From Methylomonas montana (GTDB lineage: Bacteria; Pseudomonadota; Gammaproteobacteria; Methylococcales; Methylomonadaceae): a stretch of DNA of 64,000 nucleotides. The number at the start of each line of letters is the position of its first letter. Within the stretch, counting starts at the first letter, position 1. Below the pieces are notes generated by a model, which saw only the letters and a list, made by a program, of their open reading frames with translations, had not been told where the DNA came from and did no database searches. Where the stretch lies: positions 3,906,001 to 3,970,000 of the forward strand of contig NZ_CP129884.1 of NCBI RefSeq assembly GCF_030490285.1, written 5' to 3'. This document shows positions 54,048-63,607 of this stretch, piece after piece. The position numbers and the translations under genes were made by a program.

Positions 54048-56870
54048 TCAAACATATTCGGCCCGCGGATGGCCCAGATAGTAACCTTGAACCATATCCA
54101 CATTCATGGCCTTTAATAAGTCCAGCGTGGCTGCATCTTCAACACCTTCCACCACCACCTTCTTGCCATAAACATGAATCATCGAGACCAACGCCTGTAC
54201 GAAATCGCAATCCTCTCGATTGCAAACAATCTCTTTAACTAGCGATTGATCGATCTTCACGTAATGAACCGGCAACTGCTTCAAATAGTATAAGGAGCTG
54301 AAACCCGCGCCGAAATCATCCACTGCAAACCGAAAACCCAGCTCGATCACCTCATGGACGATACGTTTTGCTTTATTCATATCCGTGATCACCGCAGTTT
54401 CGGTAATCTCGAATATCACCCGCTCCGGATCGAGGTTTTGCTTCTGTACGGCATGAATCAATGATTCCGTCCAACCGAAATCATTGAGTGCGGCAGTAGA
54501 CAGATTAATGGAAAGGCGTTTATGCGGATGCTCCAGCAAATCCTGCAAGGCCATCGCCACCACATAACAATCCAACGCATAGTTCAATCCCGACCGTTCG
54601 GCGGCGGGTAAAAACTCGCCGGGCGCAGCAATTCTGCCGTCGGCCATCCGCAGCCGCAATAAGGTTTCGCAATACGCTGATCGCCCGGTTTTAATATCGA
54701 CGACAGGCTGATAATAAAAAATCAGCTGTTTGTTTTCCATTGCCTGGGTCAGCACGTCTTTCCAGTAGACATTCTGCGTCAACGCTTGGCTATGCTGTAA
54801 TTCTTCAGAATAAACGTGGGCACGGGAACGTCCGGCTCTTTTGGCTTCGAACATCGCCAAGTCCGCATTCGCCATGACTTCTTGCACATCCGCGCCATGC
54901 TCCGGCAAAAAAGCAATGCCGATACTGACGCCTATCCGGTAGCGTTTCTCGCCGTAGACGAAAGGCGTACCCGCCAGACGTTCATTCAATTTTTTAGCAA
55001 AGATCTCCGCGCCGTAAACGTCGGTTTGCAGCATCATGATGGCAAACTCATCCCCTCCCAGACGGGCGACGATATCGGATTTTCGCGCCCTGGCTTTCAA
55101 TTCCCCGGCAACCATGCGCAATAACGCATCTCCCGCCGCATGGCCGCTGGTGTCGTTAATTTCCTTGAAATGATCCAGATCGAACAGCAGCAGCGCGGCG
55201 GTTTTTCCGCTAAGACGCACTTCATTGTAGTACCGGTTTAAATCCTCCATGAATCCATGCCGGTTGATTAGCGACGTCAATGGATCATGGTTGGCCAGCC
55301 AGCGCATTTTGGATTCGGCACGGACACGCTCGGTAATGTCCATGCCCACCGACAGTATGGCGGTGCCATCGATATACTCTTCTCGCAATGGCGTGTGCAC
55401 CCAAACCACTTTGCGTCGTTCGCCGTTCTTGCAAATTAAATCGTTCTCATGCTCCATGCGACGCTGATCGCTGTTGCATAGGGCTTGTAACCGACTCTGC
55501 ACATCCGGCCTCATTTCCGCATTTGCGATCAATTCGACGAATTTGCGTCCATAAAGCTGGTCCGACTCGCAACCGATCAATTGAGCGACGAAGTTATTGC
55601 TCACTCTGATAATGCCATGCCGGGTTTGGGTGACGACTAGCACCTGGGCTGACGCCAACAAACCCTGGATAAAATCCCGTTCCTCGGCTAACTCCCTGTT
55701 TTTTACGTCCAGGGATAAACTGTTTTGTTCAAGCTTATGCGAGAGCTGAACGGCACTTTCATACAAAAAATCAATTTCATCCCGGTATTTTTTGTTGGTA
55801 TGCCGAGCTAAAAAATATTTGCGCACCCGATCATGCTCGCCTTGCGCCAATAAGGGCAAATGCAAAGCCAAGCGACTCAGCCTATGCAACGGCGCCCGAA
55901 TCAGGTAGATCAACATGACTTCCGCCACTATCAGACAGGCTAGAGTCGTCAGCACGCCTACCTGAAGAGCCTTGTGAATATCCTGAAAATTCCTGCTGAC
56001 ATCGGTCGTTGTCAGAATAAACCCGGCTTGACCGGGAATCATCTCGTCCAGTTGCATCCGATGAATATCGTAATAACCGTTATTCCACTTCACGATGCTG
56101 CCCCGATCCAACATTTCCGGATTGGGGTATTGTTCCGAGAGATGATTCAATAATGGCAATAACACTTTGGTATCGGTCAAGGCCGGCACACTGACTCGCC
56201 AGTTATCCAGCTTTGCGATACCGGCATTATCGGCAGGAACGGACAAAGAGATATCCGCGCCGGTCGTCAGCTTAAAATCGATAATGAAATCGGCCACCGA
56301 TTGACCCAACGCAATGACGCCGACATTCTCGCCAGAGGCCAGTACCGGTACAAAGGCATACAGCAAACAAAGCGGATGACAATGAAGCAAGGTAACGGGC
56401 CTTTCCGTTGCCTGAACCTTCTCGATAGCCAACCGATAAACGTCAGGTGACAACGCCTCCTCGCCAAACTGTGCCCAACGCCCCACCCTATCGCCGTCGA
56501 TGGTATAGAGTTCGATTTGTCTAATATCCAGTTCATATCCCAGACTGGTGTAGTAGCCGGAAACCAAACCCTTTACCTGATCCTTGGTCCTGGATACCAA
56601 AGTCTCGCCGAGGTCGGCCATTGTCACCAAGGCCCCTCCTAAACGAATCAGACGATCGGAAGTTCCCGCAAAAAGCCCCTTAATATGATGATGGAGTAAT
56701 CTGACATCCGCTTCCTGACGAGCCTGAAATTGGCTGGTCAGCGAATAATAATTCAGCGCATAAAATACCGAATTCATACTAAGTAAAAGCAAGCTCAACC
56801 ATAAAAAGCTTTTCCAGCGTAGACCGATGAATCTGCTTTTCATTTGAGGTACTTTTATTTTAGCTATCAC
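54048..56870 (-). CDS. Membrane sensor GGDEF/EAL enzyme of c-di-GMP turnover
   Basis: A 940-residue protein. Two membrane helices (about 20-45 and 305-330) flank a periplasmic sensor domain. A HAMP-like linker, a PAS domain (LASAQVLVVTQTRHGI) and GGDEF (RLGGDEFAIM, intact) follow, then EAL with CETLLRL for EAL, DDFGAGFSS and VVEGVE. The ETL variant keeps the metal-binding Glu. Both cyclase and phosphodiesterase activities are possible. The GTG at 56870 has AGGG before it; an ATG at 56843 is an alternative. Confidence 0.85.
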   Translation of the reverse strand: MIAKIKVPQMKSRFIGLRWKSFLWLSLLLLSMNSVFYALNYYSLTSQFQARQEADVRLLHHHIKGLFAGTSDRLIRLGGALVTMADLGETLVSRTKDQVKGLVSGYYTSLGYELDIRQIELYTIDGDRVGRWAQFGEEALSPDVYRLAIEKVQATERPVTLLHCHPLCLLYAFVPVLASGENVGVIALGQSVADFIIDFKLTTGADISLSVPADNAGIAKLDNWRVSVPALTDTKVLLPLLNHLSEQYPNPEMLDRGSIVKWNNGYYDIHRMQLDEMIPGQAGFILTTTDVSRNFQDIHKALQVGVLTTLACLIVAEVMLIYLIRAPLHRLSRLALHLPLLAQGEHDRVRKYFLARHTNKKYRDEIDFLYESAVQLSHKLEQNSLSLDVKNRELAEERDFIQGLLASAQVLVVTQTRHGIIRVSNNFVAQLIGCESDQLYGRKFVELIANAEMRPDVQSRLQALCNSDQRRMEHENDLICKNGERRKVVWVHTPLREEYIDGTAILSVGMDITERVRAESKMRWLANHDPLTSLINRHGFMEDLNRYYNEVRLSGKTAALLLFDLDHFKEINDTSGHAAGDALLRMVAGELKARARKSDIVARLGGDEFAIMMLQTDVYGAEIFAKKLNERLAGTPFVYGEKRYRIGVSIGIAFLPEHGADVQEVMANADLAMFEAKRAGRSRAHVYSEELQHSQALTQNVYWKDVLTQAMENKQLIFYYQPVVDIKTGRSAYCETLLRLRMADGRIAAPGEFLPAAERSGLNYALDCYVVAMALQDLLEHPHKRLSINLSTAALNDFGWTESLIHAVQKQNLDPERVIFEITETAVITDMNKAKRIVHEVIELGFRFAVDDFGAGFSSLYYLKQLPVHYVKIDQSLVKEIVCNREDCDFVQALVSMIHVYGKKVVVEGVEDAATLDLLKAMNVDMVQGYYLGHPRAEYV

Positions 56871-56893
56871 GGCGCATCCCTACTCGCACACCC

Positions 56894-58123
56894 TCAGAAC
56901 CGATAAGACAACATCAAAGAAAACATATCCCAGCGCTCCGGCCCCGTTCTGGTAGCCAAATCGGGATTGTCCACCGATGACAACCATGCGCTCCCCCATA
57001 CCGAGTGATATTCGGGACTCAGCAGCCAATTCCGCAGAAACTCCCAACGAAGACCAACCGTCAAATCGCGAGCGTAAAAGCTATGCTTGGGCAAGCCGTA
57101 TAGCGCCGCGCTTTGTTTACCATTGCGGTCGTCGAGATTGGCCGTAAAACTGTCATACCGCAGCAAGGCGGACCAGCTCGGCCTGAATCGATATTGCGCC
57201 TGGATATAGAAACTTTCCGAGGTGTTTTCCAGCACCCTGCCCCCCGGAATAAATCCGCTACGTTCGGTCGTCACCTGACCATATTCGCCGGTGAGGCTCC
57301 ATTCCTCCAGATTCAACTGGGCCGAGGCGAGCGGGTAAAAAGCCTTGACCTTGCCGGATGGCAAGCCAGGCGTGGCCGATTTGAATTGGCGATCGAGATC
57401 GACGACACTGAATAGCAATTTAAAACGTCCCTCCTGCCATTCGTATCCCATTCGACCAACCAATATAGGACGGCCTTCCATATTGCCCTGCACATTCTGA
57501 ATTCCGGTCAAAAAGGCGGGCGCACCGCCGACATTATCCAGCGGCTCGGAAATCAGAATCTCCGATGTCACGGCATGTTCGCCAAAGGCATAGCGCCCAT
57601 ACACCAGCCCGCCATCGGAGGAAATCATCGGCTGCCGCATGGCCAGCGAATCAAGATACACGGACTGCGGCATCATCACACCTGGTCGAGTCCAGACAAT
57701 ATCCCGAGTTTCATTGTATAAACCAAACGGATTCTTGACTCGCCCCACACGAATACCGGCAGTTCCCCGCTCTCCCACCGCCACATGGTAATCAAGATTG
57801 GCAAAATCCAGCCTAACGCCCTCGCGATCGGAACCGCCGGCCGATCGATACAAACCCTGGGCCGCCATCAGTAAATTAGGTGTGATATGCCCCAGTACAT
57901 TGACGCCGACTTCGGTGAAATCCAGGCTACCGCCATCGCGGCTGCGCCCGAAGACATTGTATTTTGACGTCAATGTATAACCTTGACTGACAAAACCATG
58001 GGCTTGCCAATCGCCCGCCCCCAATTCCAGCGCCATGCTATCGGATGAAGCAGCCAGCGATAACGCGGTGACGATGCCCATCACCACCTGACGGAAATAT
58101 GCTGATGTCTCTCGTGTATCCAA
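56894..58123 (-). CDS. Outer-membrane porin-like beta-barrel protein
   Basis: A 409-residue protein with a signal sequence (VVMGIVTALSLAASSDSMA) and alternating amphipathic strands, ending in LSYRF with C-terminal Phe, the barrel-assembly signal. It has the general appearance of phosphate-selective or aromatic-compound porins, but the substrate is unknown. It starts about 10 bases after the PBP-like gene and is followed 23 bases later by the GGDEF/EAL gene, so a three-gene unit is likely. Confidence 0.75.
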   Translation of the reverse strand: MDTRETSAYFRQVVMGIVTALSLAASSDSMALELGAGDWQAHGFVSQGYTLTSKYNVFGRSRDGGSLDFTEVGVNVLGHITPNLLMAAQGLYRSAGGSDREGVRLDFANLDYHVAVGERGTAGIRVGRVKNPFGLYNETRDIVWTRPGVMMPQSVYLDSLAMRQPMISSDGGLVYGRYAFGEHAVTSEILISEPLDNVGGAPAFLTGIQNVQGNMEGRPILVGRMGYEWQEGRFKLLFSVVDLDRQFKSATPGLPSGKVKAFYPLASAQLNLEEWSLTGEYGQVTTERSGFIPGGRVLENTSESFYIQAQYRFRPSWSALLRYDSFTANLDDRNGKQSAALYGLPKHSFYARDLTVGLRWEFLRNWLLSPEYHSVWGSAWLSSVDNPDLATRTGPERWDMFSLMLSYRF

Positions 58124-58133
58124 GTCTTCCCTC

Positions 58134-58550
58134 CTATTTCACGATATAACCGATGGCATTAGGCATTTTCTGCAGCTCTGTTTGCATCTGCTCCGGCGAC
58201 TCGACTACGACCGGCGGCGTCCCGGTTCCGGAAAAAAGCATTCTGTCCCAGGCGGAACGCAATTGATATGGATAGATGCCCAACACTTCCTTGGCAAAAC
58301 GGATATGAATCGGATGTTGATCGGGCAACACAAACACTCTCAGCGGCGAACCGTCCGGCCATCGTGTTTGTCGACCGAAAAATATTTCACGCAACTCTTC
58401 GCGAGAAAGCTGACTGTATTGTCCAACCGAACTGAAAGGAGTTATCTCGGAATTTTCAGCACTGAAAGCCGCCGACCATGCTGTCACTACCCATAAGGTA
58501 AGGACCAGACAGGAATATTTGCTGAAGGCTGGCAATCGATAACGTCTCAT
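58134..58550 (-). CDS. Single-lobe phosphate-binding-protein-like exported protein
   Basis: A 138-residue exported protein; signal helix CLVLTLWVVTAWSAAF. The body contains LSREELREIFFGRQTRWPDG and later RSAWDRMLFSGTG and NAIGYIVK, which are signatures of PstS-like PBP domains of about 120 residues. It is probably a periplasmic sensor or binding unit acting with the porin and GGDEF/EAL protein. The ATG at 58550 lacks a strong ribosome site; a TTG 12 codons upstream is an alternative. Confidence 0.7.
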   Translation of the reverse strand: MRRYRLPAFSKYSCLVLTLWVVTAWSAAFSAENSEITPFSSVGQYSQLSREELREIFFGRQTRWPDGSPLRVFVLPDQHPIHIRFAKEVLGIYPYQLRSAWDRMLFSGTGTPPVVVESPEQMQTELQKMPNAIGYIVK

Positions 58551-58768
58551 AACGCGAATATAATTTCTATGCTGGCACTTATACAAGTTTTTCCATTGGA
58601 TAATGACTAATGTCGCCCAAATGTCACAGGCACTTTACTCCGTCCCCAACCTTCTATCGAAGCCATCGCCGGTAAAACACCAAGACCGAGTGCGCCCGCC
58701 ATTCGGCATTAAGACTGCCGAGATAGCATCTATTCGTCAAAGCATACTTAGCGCCCTAGCATCACGGT

Positions 58769-58774
58769 TATAAT
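58769..58774 (+). promoter_or_regulatory. -10 element before mfd
   Basis: TATAAT lies 30 bases before the mfd ATG, with only a weak -35. No other signal is seen in 58551-58804. Confidence 0.4.
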
Positions 58775-58804
58775 GTCCGGCTTCTAAAATTCGCTGCATT
58801 CATC

Positions 58805-61800
58805 ATGTCTTTACCGCCTATCCCTGCTTCGGCATTGCCGCAACACTCGGAACAAACCGTATTCTGGGCCGGACTTAACGGTTGCGGCGACTCACTGGCG
58901 CTAGCCACCGCGATTGCTCAAGAAAAACGCCTGCTGGTGATCGTCACACCGGACACCCAGACCGCGTTGCGCCTGGAACATGAGTTGGCGTTCTTTCTCA
59001 ACAATAGCCTGCCCATCCTGCATTTTCCGGATTGGGAAACCCTGCCTTACGACGTTTTCTCGCCGCTACCTGAGATTATTTCCGAGCGTTTGCGAACGCT
59101 GGCGTTATTGCCCGATACCAAACGCGGCGCGCTGATCCTGTCAGTCGCCACACTGATGCACCGCTTGGCGCCGCGCGAACATATCCTGGCCCACAGCTTT
59201 TCCATCGAAGTAGGCGGCACGTTAAGCTTGGACGTCACCCGAGCCAAGCTGGAAGCAGTCGGCTATCAATGCGTGTCGCAAGTGTATCAACACGGTGAAT
59301 TCGCGGTGCGTGGCTCGATTCTGGACTTGTTTCCAATGGGTAGCAAGCAGCCCTACCGAATCGAATTGTTCGACGACGACGTCGAATCCATTCGCAGTTT
59401 CGATCCGGACACGCAAATGTCGCAGGATAAGATGAGTAAGGTCGAGTTGTTTCCGGCTCGCGAGTTTCCGTTCACCGACGAAGCCATCAAACGCTTCCGC
59501 CAGGCCTTCCGCGAGCAGTTTCCGGATGCCTCGCCGAAGAATAATCTGTATCTGGACGTTTCCAAACAAATCGCCCCGGCCGGCATCGAATACTATTTAC
59601 CGTTGTTCGTCGAACGCACCGAATCGCTGTTTGCTTATCTGCCCAAGACCGCGTTGTTCGTATTACCGGCCCACTTCGCCGACAACGCCCTGCGTTTTTA
59701 CGGCGAAGTCGACGAACGTTATCAACAGCGCAAATACGATGTCGACCGTCCCTTGCTGCCACCGAACCGCTTGTTTTTGTCGACCGAGGAATTCCAGAAA
59801 CATACCTGTAGCTTTAGCCGCGTCGTCCTGGACAATCAAGCCGAACAGGCCCAGTCATCGGCAACCGCTCCCGGCGTTGCCCTACCTCCTGCATCCATGC
59901 AGTCATTTCATTGCAGAAGCCTGCCCGACGTTGCGATCGACAGCCGCTTGAAGGAGCCCGCCCAGCGCTTGCGCCAATTCATCGAAGGCTTCGAAGGCAA
60001 GATTCTGTTCGTCGCCGAAACCGCCGGCCACCGCGAAGGCCTGATTGACAAGCTAAAAAGCGTCAAACTCGCCGCCAAACAAGTCCAGAGCTGGCCTGAG
60101 TTTCTGCAAAGCGAGCACTCGCCCTGCATCGTCGTCGCGCCGATGGATCAAGGGCTATGGCTGGATCAAACCACGACCGCCATGGATGGCGGAAGTGCGG
60201 CAAATCGTCTGGAACGATTGACGCCCTTGGCGATCATCACCGAAAGCCAGCTCAGCGGCGAAAAAGTCCAGCAGCGCCGTCGTCGGGCTAAATCCACGGC
60301 CCGCGCGCTGGAAAACATTTTCAACAACCTCGACGAACTGACTATCGGTTCGCCGGTGGTGCATCAGGAGCACGGCGTCGGCCGCTATCTGGGCCTGCAG
60401 ATTCTCAATGTCGGCGGCATCGACGCCGAGTTTTTGATGCTGGAATACGCCAACCACGACAAGATTTATGTGCCGGTGGCCTCCTTGCATATGATCGGCC
60501 GTTACAGCGGGGTTAGCGCCGAAAATGCGCCGCTGCACCGCCTCGGCACCGACCAGTGGAGCAAGGCCAAGAAAAAGGCCATGGAACGGGCGCGCGATGT
60601 GGCCGCCGAATTGCTGGACATCCACGCCAAACGCGCCGCCCGCCAAGGCTTTGCCTTCGATGTCGATAATAGCGACTACGAAGCCTTCGCCGCCGCCTTC
60701 CCGTTCGAGGAAACCCCTGATCAGCTCAGCACCATCGAAGCCATATTGCAAGACATGGCCGCGCCGCAACCGATGGACCGCGTGGTGTGCGGCGACGTCG
60801 GCTTTGGCAAGACCGAAGTGGCGATGCGCGCCGCCTTCGTCGCAGTACAGAGCGGCAAGCAAGTCGCAGTGTTGGTCCCCACCACCCTGCTGGCCCAACA
60901 ACATTTTCAAAACTTCCGCGACCGCTTCGCCGATTGGCCGGTGCGCGTGGAAGTGACTTCGCGCTTCGTCACTCCCAAACAGCAAAAAGCCATCGCCGAC
61001 GAACTGGCCGAAGGCAAGGTCGACATCATCATTGGCACCCACAAACTGCTGTCCAAAGAGATGAAATATCAGGCACTCGGCCTGGTAATCATTGACGAGG
61101 AACACCGTTTCGGCGTTACCCAGAAGGAACATTTCAAGAAACTGCGTTACGAGCTGGATTTGTTAACGCTGACCGCGACACCGATTCCGCGCACCTTGAA
61201 CATGGCGATGGCCGGCCTGCGCGACATTTCCATCATCGCCACGCCGCCGCCGAATCGCCACGCGATCAAGACTTTCGTCACCGAATGGATAGACTCGCAA
61301 GTGCAGGAAGCTTGCCAACGTGAGATTAAGCGCGGCGGCCAGGTGTTTTTCCTGCACAACGACGTCAAGACCATGGACAAGATGGCCCGCGAGCTGGAAT
61401 CGCTGGTGCCGGAAGCGCGGATTCAAATCGCCCACGGCCAGATGGCCGAACGCGAGCTGGAGCAAATCATGCTGGATTTTTATCACCAGCGTTTCAACTT
61501 GCTGATCGCCACGACGATTATCGAAAGCGGCATCGACATCCCCAGCGCCAACACCATTGTGATCAACCGCGCCGACAAGCTCGGTCTAGCCCAATTGCAC
61601 CAATTGCGTGGCCGGGTCGGCCGTTCGCATCACCGGGCTTATGCTTACTGCATCGTGCCGCCAAAATCGCTGATGACCAAGGACGCCATCAAGCGTCTGG
61701 AAGCCTTCGAAACCTCCGGAGAACTGGGCGCAGGCTTCATGCTGTCCTCGCACGACATGGAAATCCGCGGCGCCGGCGAACTATTGGGCGACGAACAAAG

Positions 61801-62350
61801 CGGGCAAATTCAGGAAATCGGCTTTACCTTGTACACCGAACTGCTGGAACGGGCAGTAAAAGCCTTGAAATCCGGCAAGCAACCGGAACTGGACGCACCG
61901 CTGGATACCGGCCCGGAAGTGGATTTGCAAGTCGCCGCGCTGATCCCCGAAGACTATCTGCCGGACATCCACGCCCGTCTGGTTTTATACAAACGCATCG
62001 CCAGCGCCGAAACCGAAGACGATTTGCGAAAATTAAAAATCGAAATGATCGACCGTTTCGGCTTATTGCCGGACCAAGTCAAAGCCTTGTTCGCGATCAC
62101 CGAACTGAAACAACAGGCCGCGCATCTGGGCATCCGCAAAATCGAAGCCCACGCCACCGGCGGCCGCATCGTGTTTACCTCAACGCCGCAAATCGATACC
62201 GGCGAGTTGATCCTGATGATCCAAAGCCAGTCGCAGGTGTATAAATTTGATGGTTCGGACAAGTTACGCTTTACCAACACTTTTAAGGATATGGAAGATA
62301 AGGTGGCGTTTTTGGAGAAGCTGTTGGCGAGGTTGGGCACAAAGACTTAG
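58805..62350 (+). CDS. mfd: Transcription-repair coupling factor Mfd
   Basis: An 1181-residue translocase that removes stalled RNA polymerase and recruits UvrA. The UvrB-homology part has HFPDWETLPYD and FDDDVESIRSFDPDTQ. The RNA polymerase interacting domain contains GSPVVHQEHGVGRYLG. The RecA-like motor has GDVGFGKTEVAMRAAF, DEEHRFGV and TATPIPRTLNMA. The C-terminal TRCF domain has LVLYKRIASAETEDDL. The frame is complete. Confidence 0.97.
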   Translation: MSLPPIPASALPQHSEQTVFWAGLNGCGDSLALATAIAQEKRLLVIVTPDTQTALRLEHELAFFLNNSLPILHFPDWETLPYDVFSPLPEIISERLRTLALLPDTKRGALILSVATLMHRLAPREHILAHSFSIEVGGTLSLDVTRAKLEAVGYQCVSQVYQHGEFAVRGSILDLFPMGSKQPYRIELFDDDVESIRSFDPDTQMSQDKMSKVELFPAREFPFTDEAIKRFRQAFREQFPDASPKNNLYLDVSKQIAPAGIEYYLPLFVERTESLFAYLPKTALFVLPAHFADNALRFYGEVDERYQQRKYDVDRPLLPPNRLFLSTEEFQKHTCSFSRVVLDNQAEQAQSSATAPGVALPPASMQSFHCRSLPDVAIDSRLKEPAQRLRQFIEGFEGKILFVAETAGHREGLIDKLKSVKLAAKQVQSWPEFLQSEHSPCIVVAPMDQGLWLDQTTTAMDGGSAANRLERLTPLAIITESQLSGEKVQQRRRRAKSTARALENIFNNLDELTIGSPVVHQEHGVGRYLGLQILNVGGIDAEFLMLEYANHDKIYVPVASLHMIGRYSGVSAENAPLHRLGTDQWSKAKKKAMERARDVAAELLDIHAKRAARQGFAFDVDNSDYEAFAAAFPFEETPDQLSTIEAILQDMAAPQPMDRVVCGDVGFGKTEVAMRAAFVAVQSGKQVAVLVPTTLLAQQHFQNFRDRFADWPVRVEVTSRFVTPKQQKAIADELAEGKVDIIIGTHKLLSKEMKYQALGLVIIDEEHRFGVTQKEHFKKLRYELDLLTLTATPIPRTLNMAMAGLRDISIIATPPPNRHAIKTFVTEWIDSQVQEACQREIKRGGQVFFLHNDVKTMDKMARELESLVPEARIQIAHGQMAERELEQIMLDFYHQRFNLLIATTIIESGIDIPSANTIVINRADKLGLAQLHQLRGRVGRSHHRAYAYCIVPPKSLMTKDAIKRLEAFETSGELGAGFMLSSHDMEIRGAGELLGDEQSGQIQEIGFTLYTELLERAVKALKSGKQPELDAPLDTGPEVDLQVAALIPEDYLPDIHARLVLYKRIASAETEDDLRKLKIEMIDRFGLLPDQVKALFAITELKQQAAHLGIRKIEAHATGGRIVFTSTPQIDTGELILMIQSQSQVYKFDGSDKLRFTNTFKDMEDKVAFLEKLLARLGTKT

Positions 62351-62354
62351 AAAT

Positions 62355-62435
62355 GTAGCTCCGATTAGCGATAGCGTAATCGGAGAGAATGTTGAGCAAC
62401 CTCATGCGTACGATTACGCTATCGCTAATCGTATC
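62355..62435. repeat. Inverted repeat CGATTAGCGATAGCGTAATCG
   Basis: The 21-base unit at 62362-62382 recurs as its exact reverse complement at 62411-62431, both near GTAG/CTAC ends. Each copy is itself nearly palindromic. It occupies the mfd tail region and may serve as a terminator for either side. Confidence 0.85.
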
Positions 62436-62455
62436 TACGCGGGCTTGTCATTCTT

Positions 62456-62896
62456 CTAAGGTTCTTCAAGGTATATTCGGCTGAGTTTCCAGATACCGCC
62501 GATACGCTTGAATTGCATGGATAAAATGAAAGCAAAATCGTCGCTTTGCTGGTCTTTGGCGCTTAGCGTGGCTTTCTCCACGATGGCCTCCCTCAGGTTC
62601 TTGTCGATACGTTTTCCGCCAACAACAACCGAATCCTGAAATTGATCCATGACCTTGTCGTAGACTTCCGTTACAAACTCGTCCCGACTAACTGGAATTA
62701 TCGGGTCGGAATCGACAGGCCCCCGTGTTTCCAAGGGAAACTGGGTCAGTTCGGCGACTTTGCTTTTATCGTTATTTTTGACCGCCTGACGAAATTGATC
62801 CCAAAATGGCTGTAAGTCCTCAGCAGCACCGGCACAGCTTGTGAATAAAGACAATAAAGCCACAAAAGAAAACCAATGGAATATTCTCCGCACCAT
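62456..62896 (-). CDS. Small lipoprotein-like exported protein
   Basis: A 146-residue protein with a lipobox-like end of signal (FVALLSLFTSCAGA). The mature part is a compact alpha-beta domain (FWDQFRQAVKNNDKSKVAEL, later GIWKLSRIYLEEP), similar in style to DUF4440/NTF2-like proteins. AAGGA is eight bases before this ATG; one ATG two codons upstream is closer to it. It follows the amidase-like gene by 12 bases. It could be a periplasmic immunity or folding partner, unproven. Confidence 0.6.
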   Translation of the reverse strand: MVRRIFHWFSFVALLSLFTSCAGAAEDLQPFWDQFRQAVKNNDKSKVAELTQFPLETRGPVDSDPIIPVSRDEFVTEVYDKVMDQFQDSVVVGGKRIDKNLREAIVEKATLSAKDQQSDDFAFILSMQFKRIGGIWKLSRIYLEEP

Positions 62897-62908
62897 GTTC
62901 ATATTCCT

Positions 62909-63607
62909 TTAGCTGGCAAGCGGCCAACGCATCGCTTTTAGTTGCCAGGAAGATTTTGGAAATTTGGATTCTTTTACTTGGTCGCTTTGATTACCGCCAA
63001 GTATTTTGTAGTGCGTCGCTGTTTCTTCGACAAGAAAGCCGACATGATTTCCCGACGAGGTAAGGCTGGAGTTCGCCGCGCTAGGTTTATAAATAACGAT
63101 AATGGCGCCGTATTGCGATGAAGCCGCTTGACCCCACGATACCCAGCTTGCAGCGGTAGCGGAGTTCGTTCCATTGATGCTGGCTTGTTTCAAGCACCAA
63201 TTAACAAACGAAGAGCACCATGGCGTTTCATCGTTAGTGGCTTGTAGGGAGGTTGCCGCGTGATATTCCACGATGCGCGGATTGTGAAGGCTGCCGGGAA
63301 CTTCCAATTGGCCTTTTTCGTTAGCCGCGATCGTCATCCATGGCGTGTTGGCGCTGTTAATTGATGGGGCATTCGCTACGGGCGGCGGAACAATTCTTTC
63401 TTTCAACCCTTCCCAGGTTTTAGGCCCAACGACACCATCGACACCGAGGTTTTTCAAAGTTTGAAAACGCTGCACAGCCTTGTAAGTACGCATGCCGAAA
63501 TCGCCGTCCGCACGCAAATTAGGGCTTGGGGACAAGAGCTTGTTTAGTTGATTCTGTAAATACTGTACGTCAGCCCCTCGACTTCCAATGCGTATCGTCG
63601 CCCGCAT
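62909..63607 (-). CDS. Peptidoglycan-binding amidase-like protein (TIGR02594 / CHAP type)
   Basis: A 232-residue protein without signal peptide. The N-terminal peptidoglycan-binding domain reads IGSRGADVQYLQNQLNKLL and DGDFGMRTYKAVQRFQ. The C-terminal half has an NlpC/CHAP-like site: ETPWCSSFVNWCL with the catalytic Cys, and GNHVGFLVEE with the His. A strong AGGAGG lies six bases before the ATG at 63607. It probably cleaves cell-wall peptides. It may be a phage-type lysin, a secretion-system effector or a cell-wall enzyme. Confidence 0.75.
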   Translation of the reverse strand: MRATIRIGSRGADVQYLQNQLNKLLSPSPNLRADGDFGMRTYKAVQRFQTLKNLGVDGVVGPKTWEGLKERIVPPPVANAPSINSANTPWMTIAANEKGQLEVPGSLHNPRIVEYHAATSLQATNDETPWCSSFVNWCLKQASINGTNSATAASWVSWGQAASSQYGAIIVIYKPSAANSSLTSSGNHVGFLVEETATHYKILGGNQSDQVKESKFPKSSWQLKAMRWPLAS

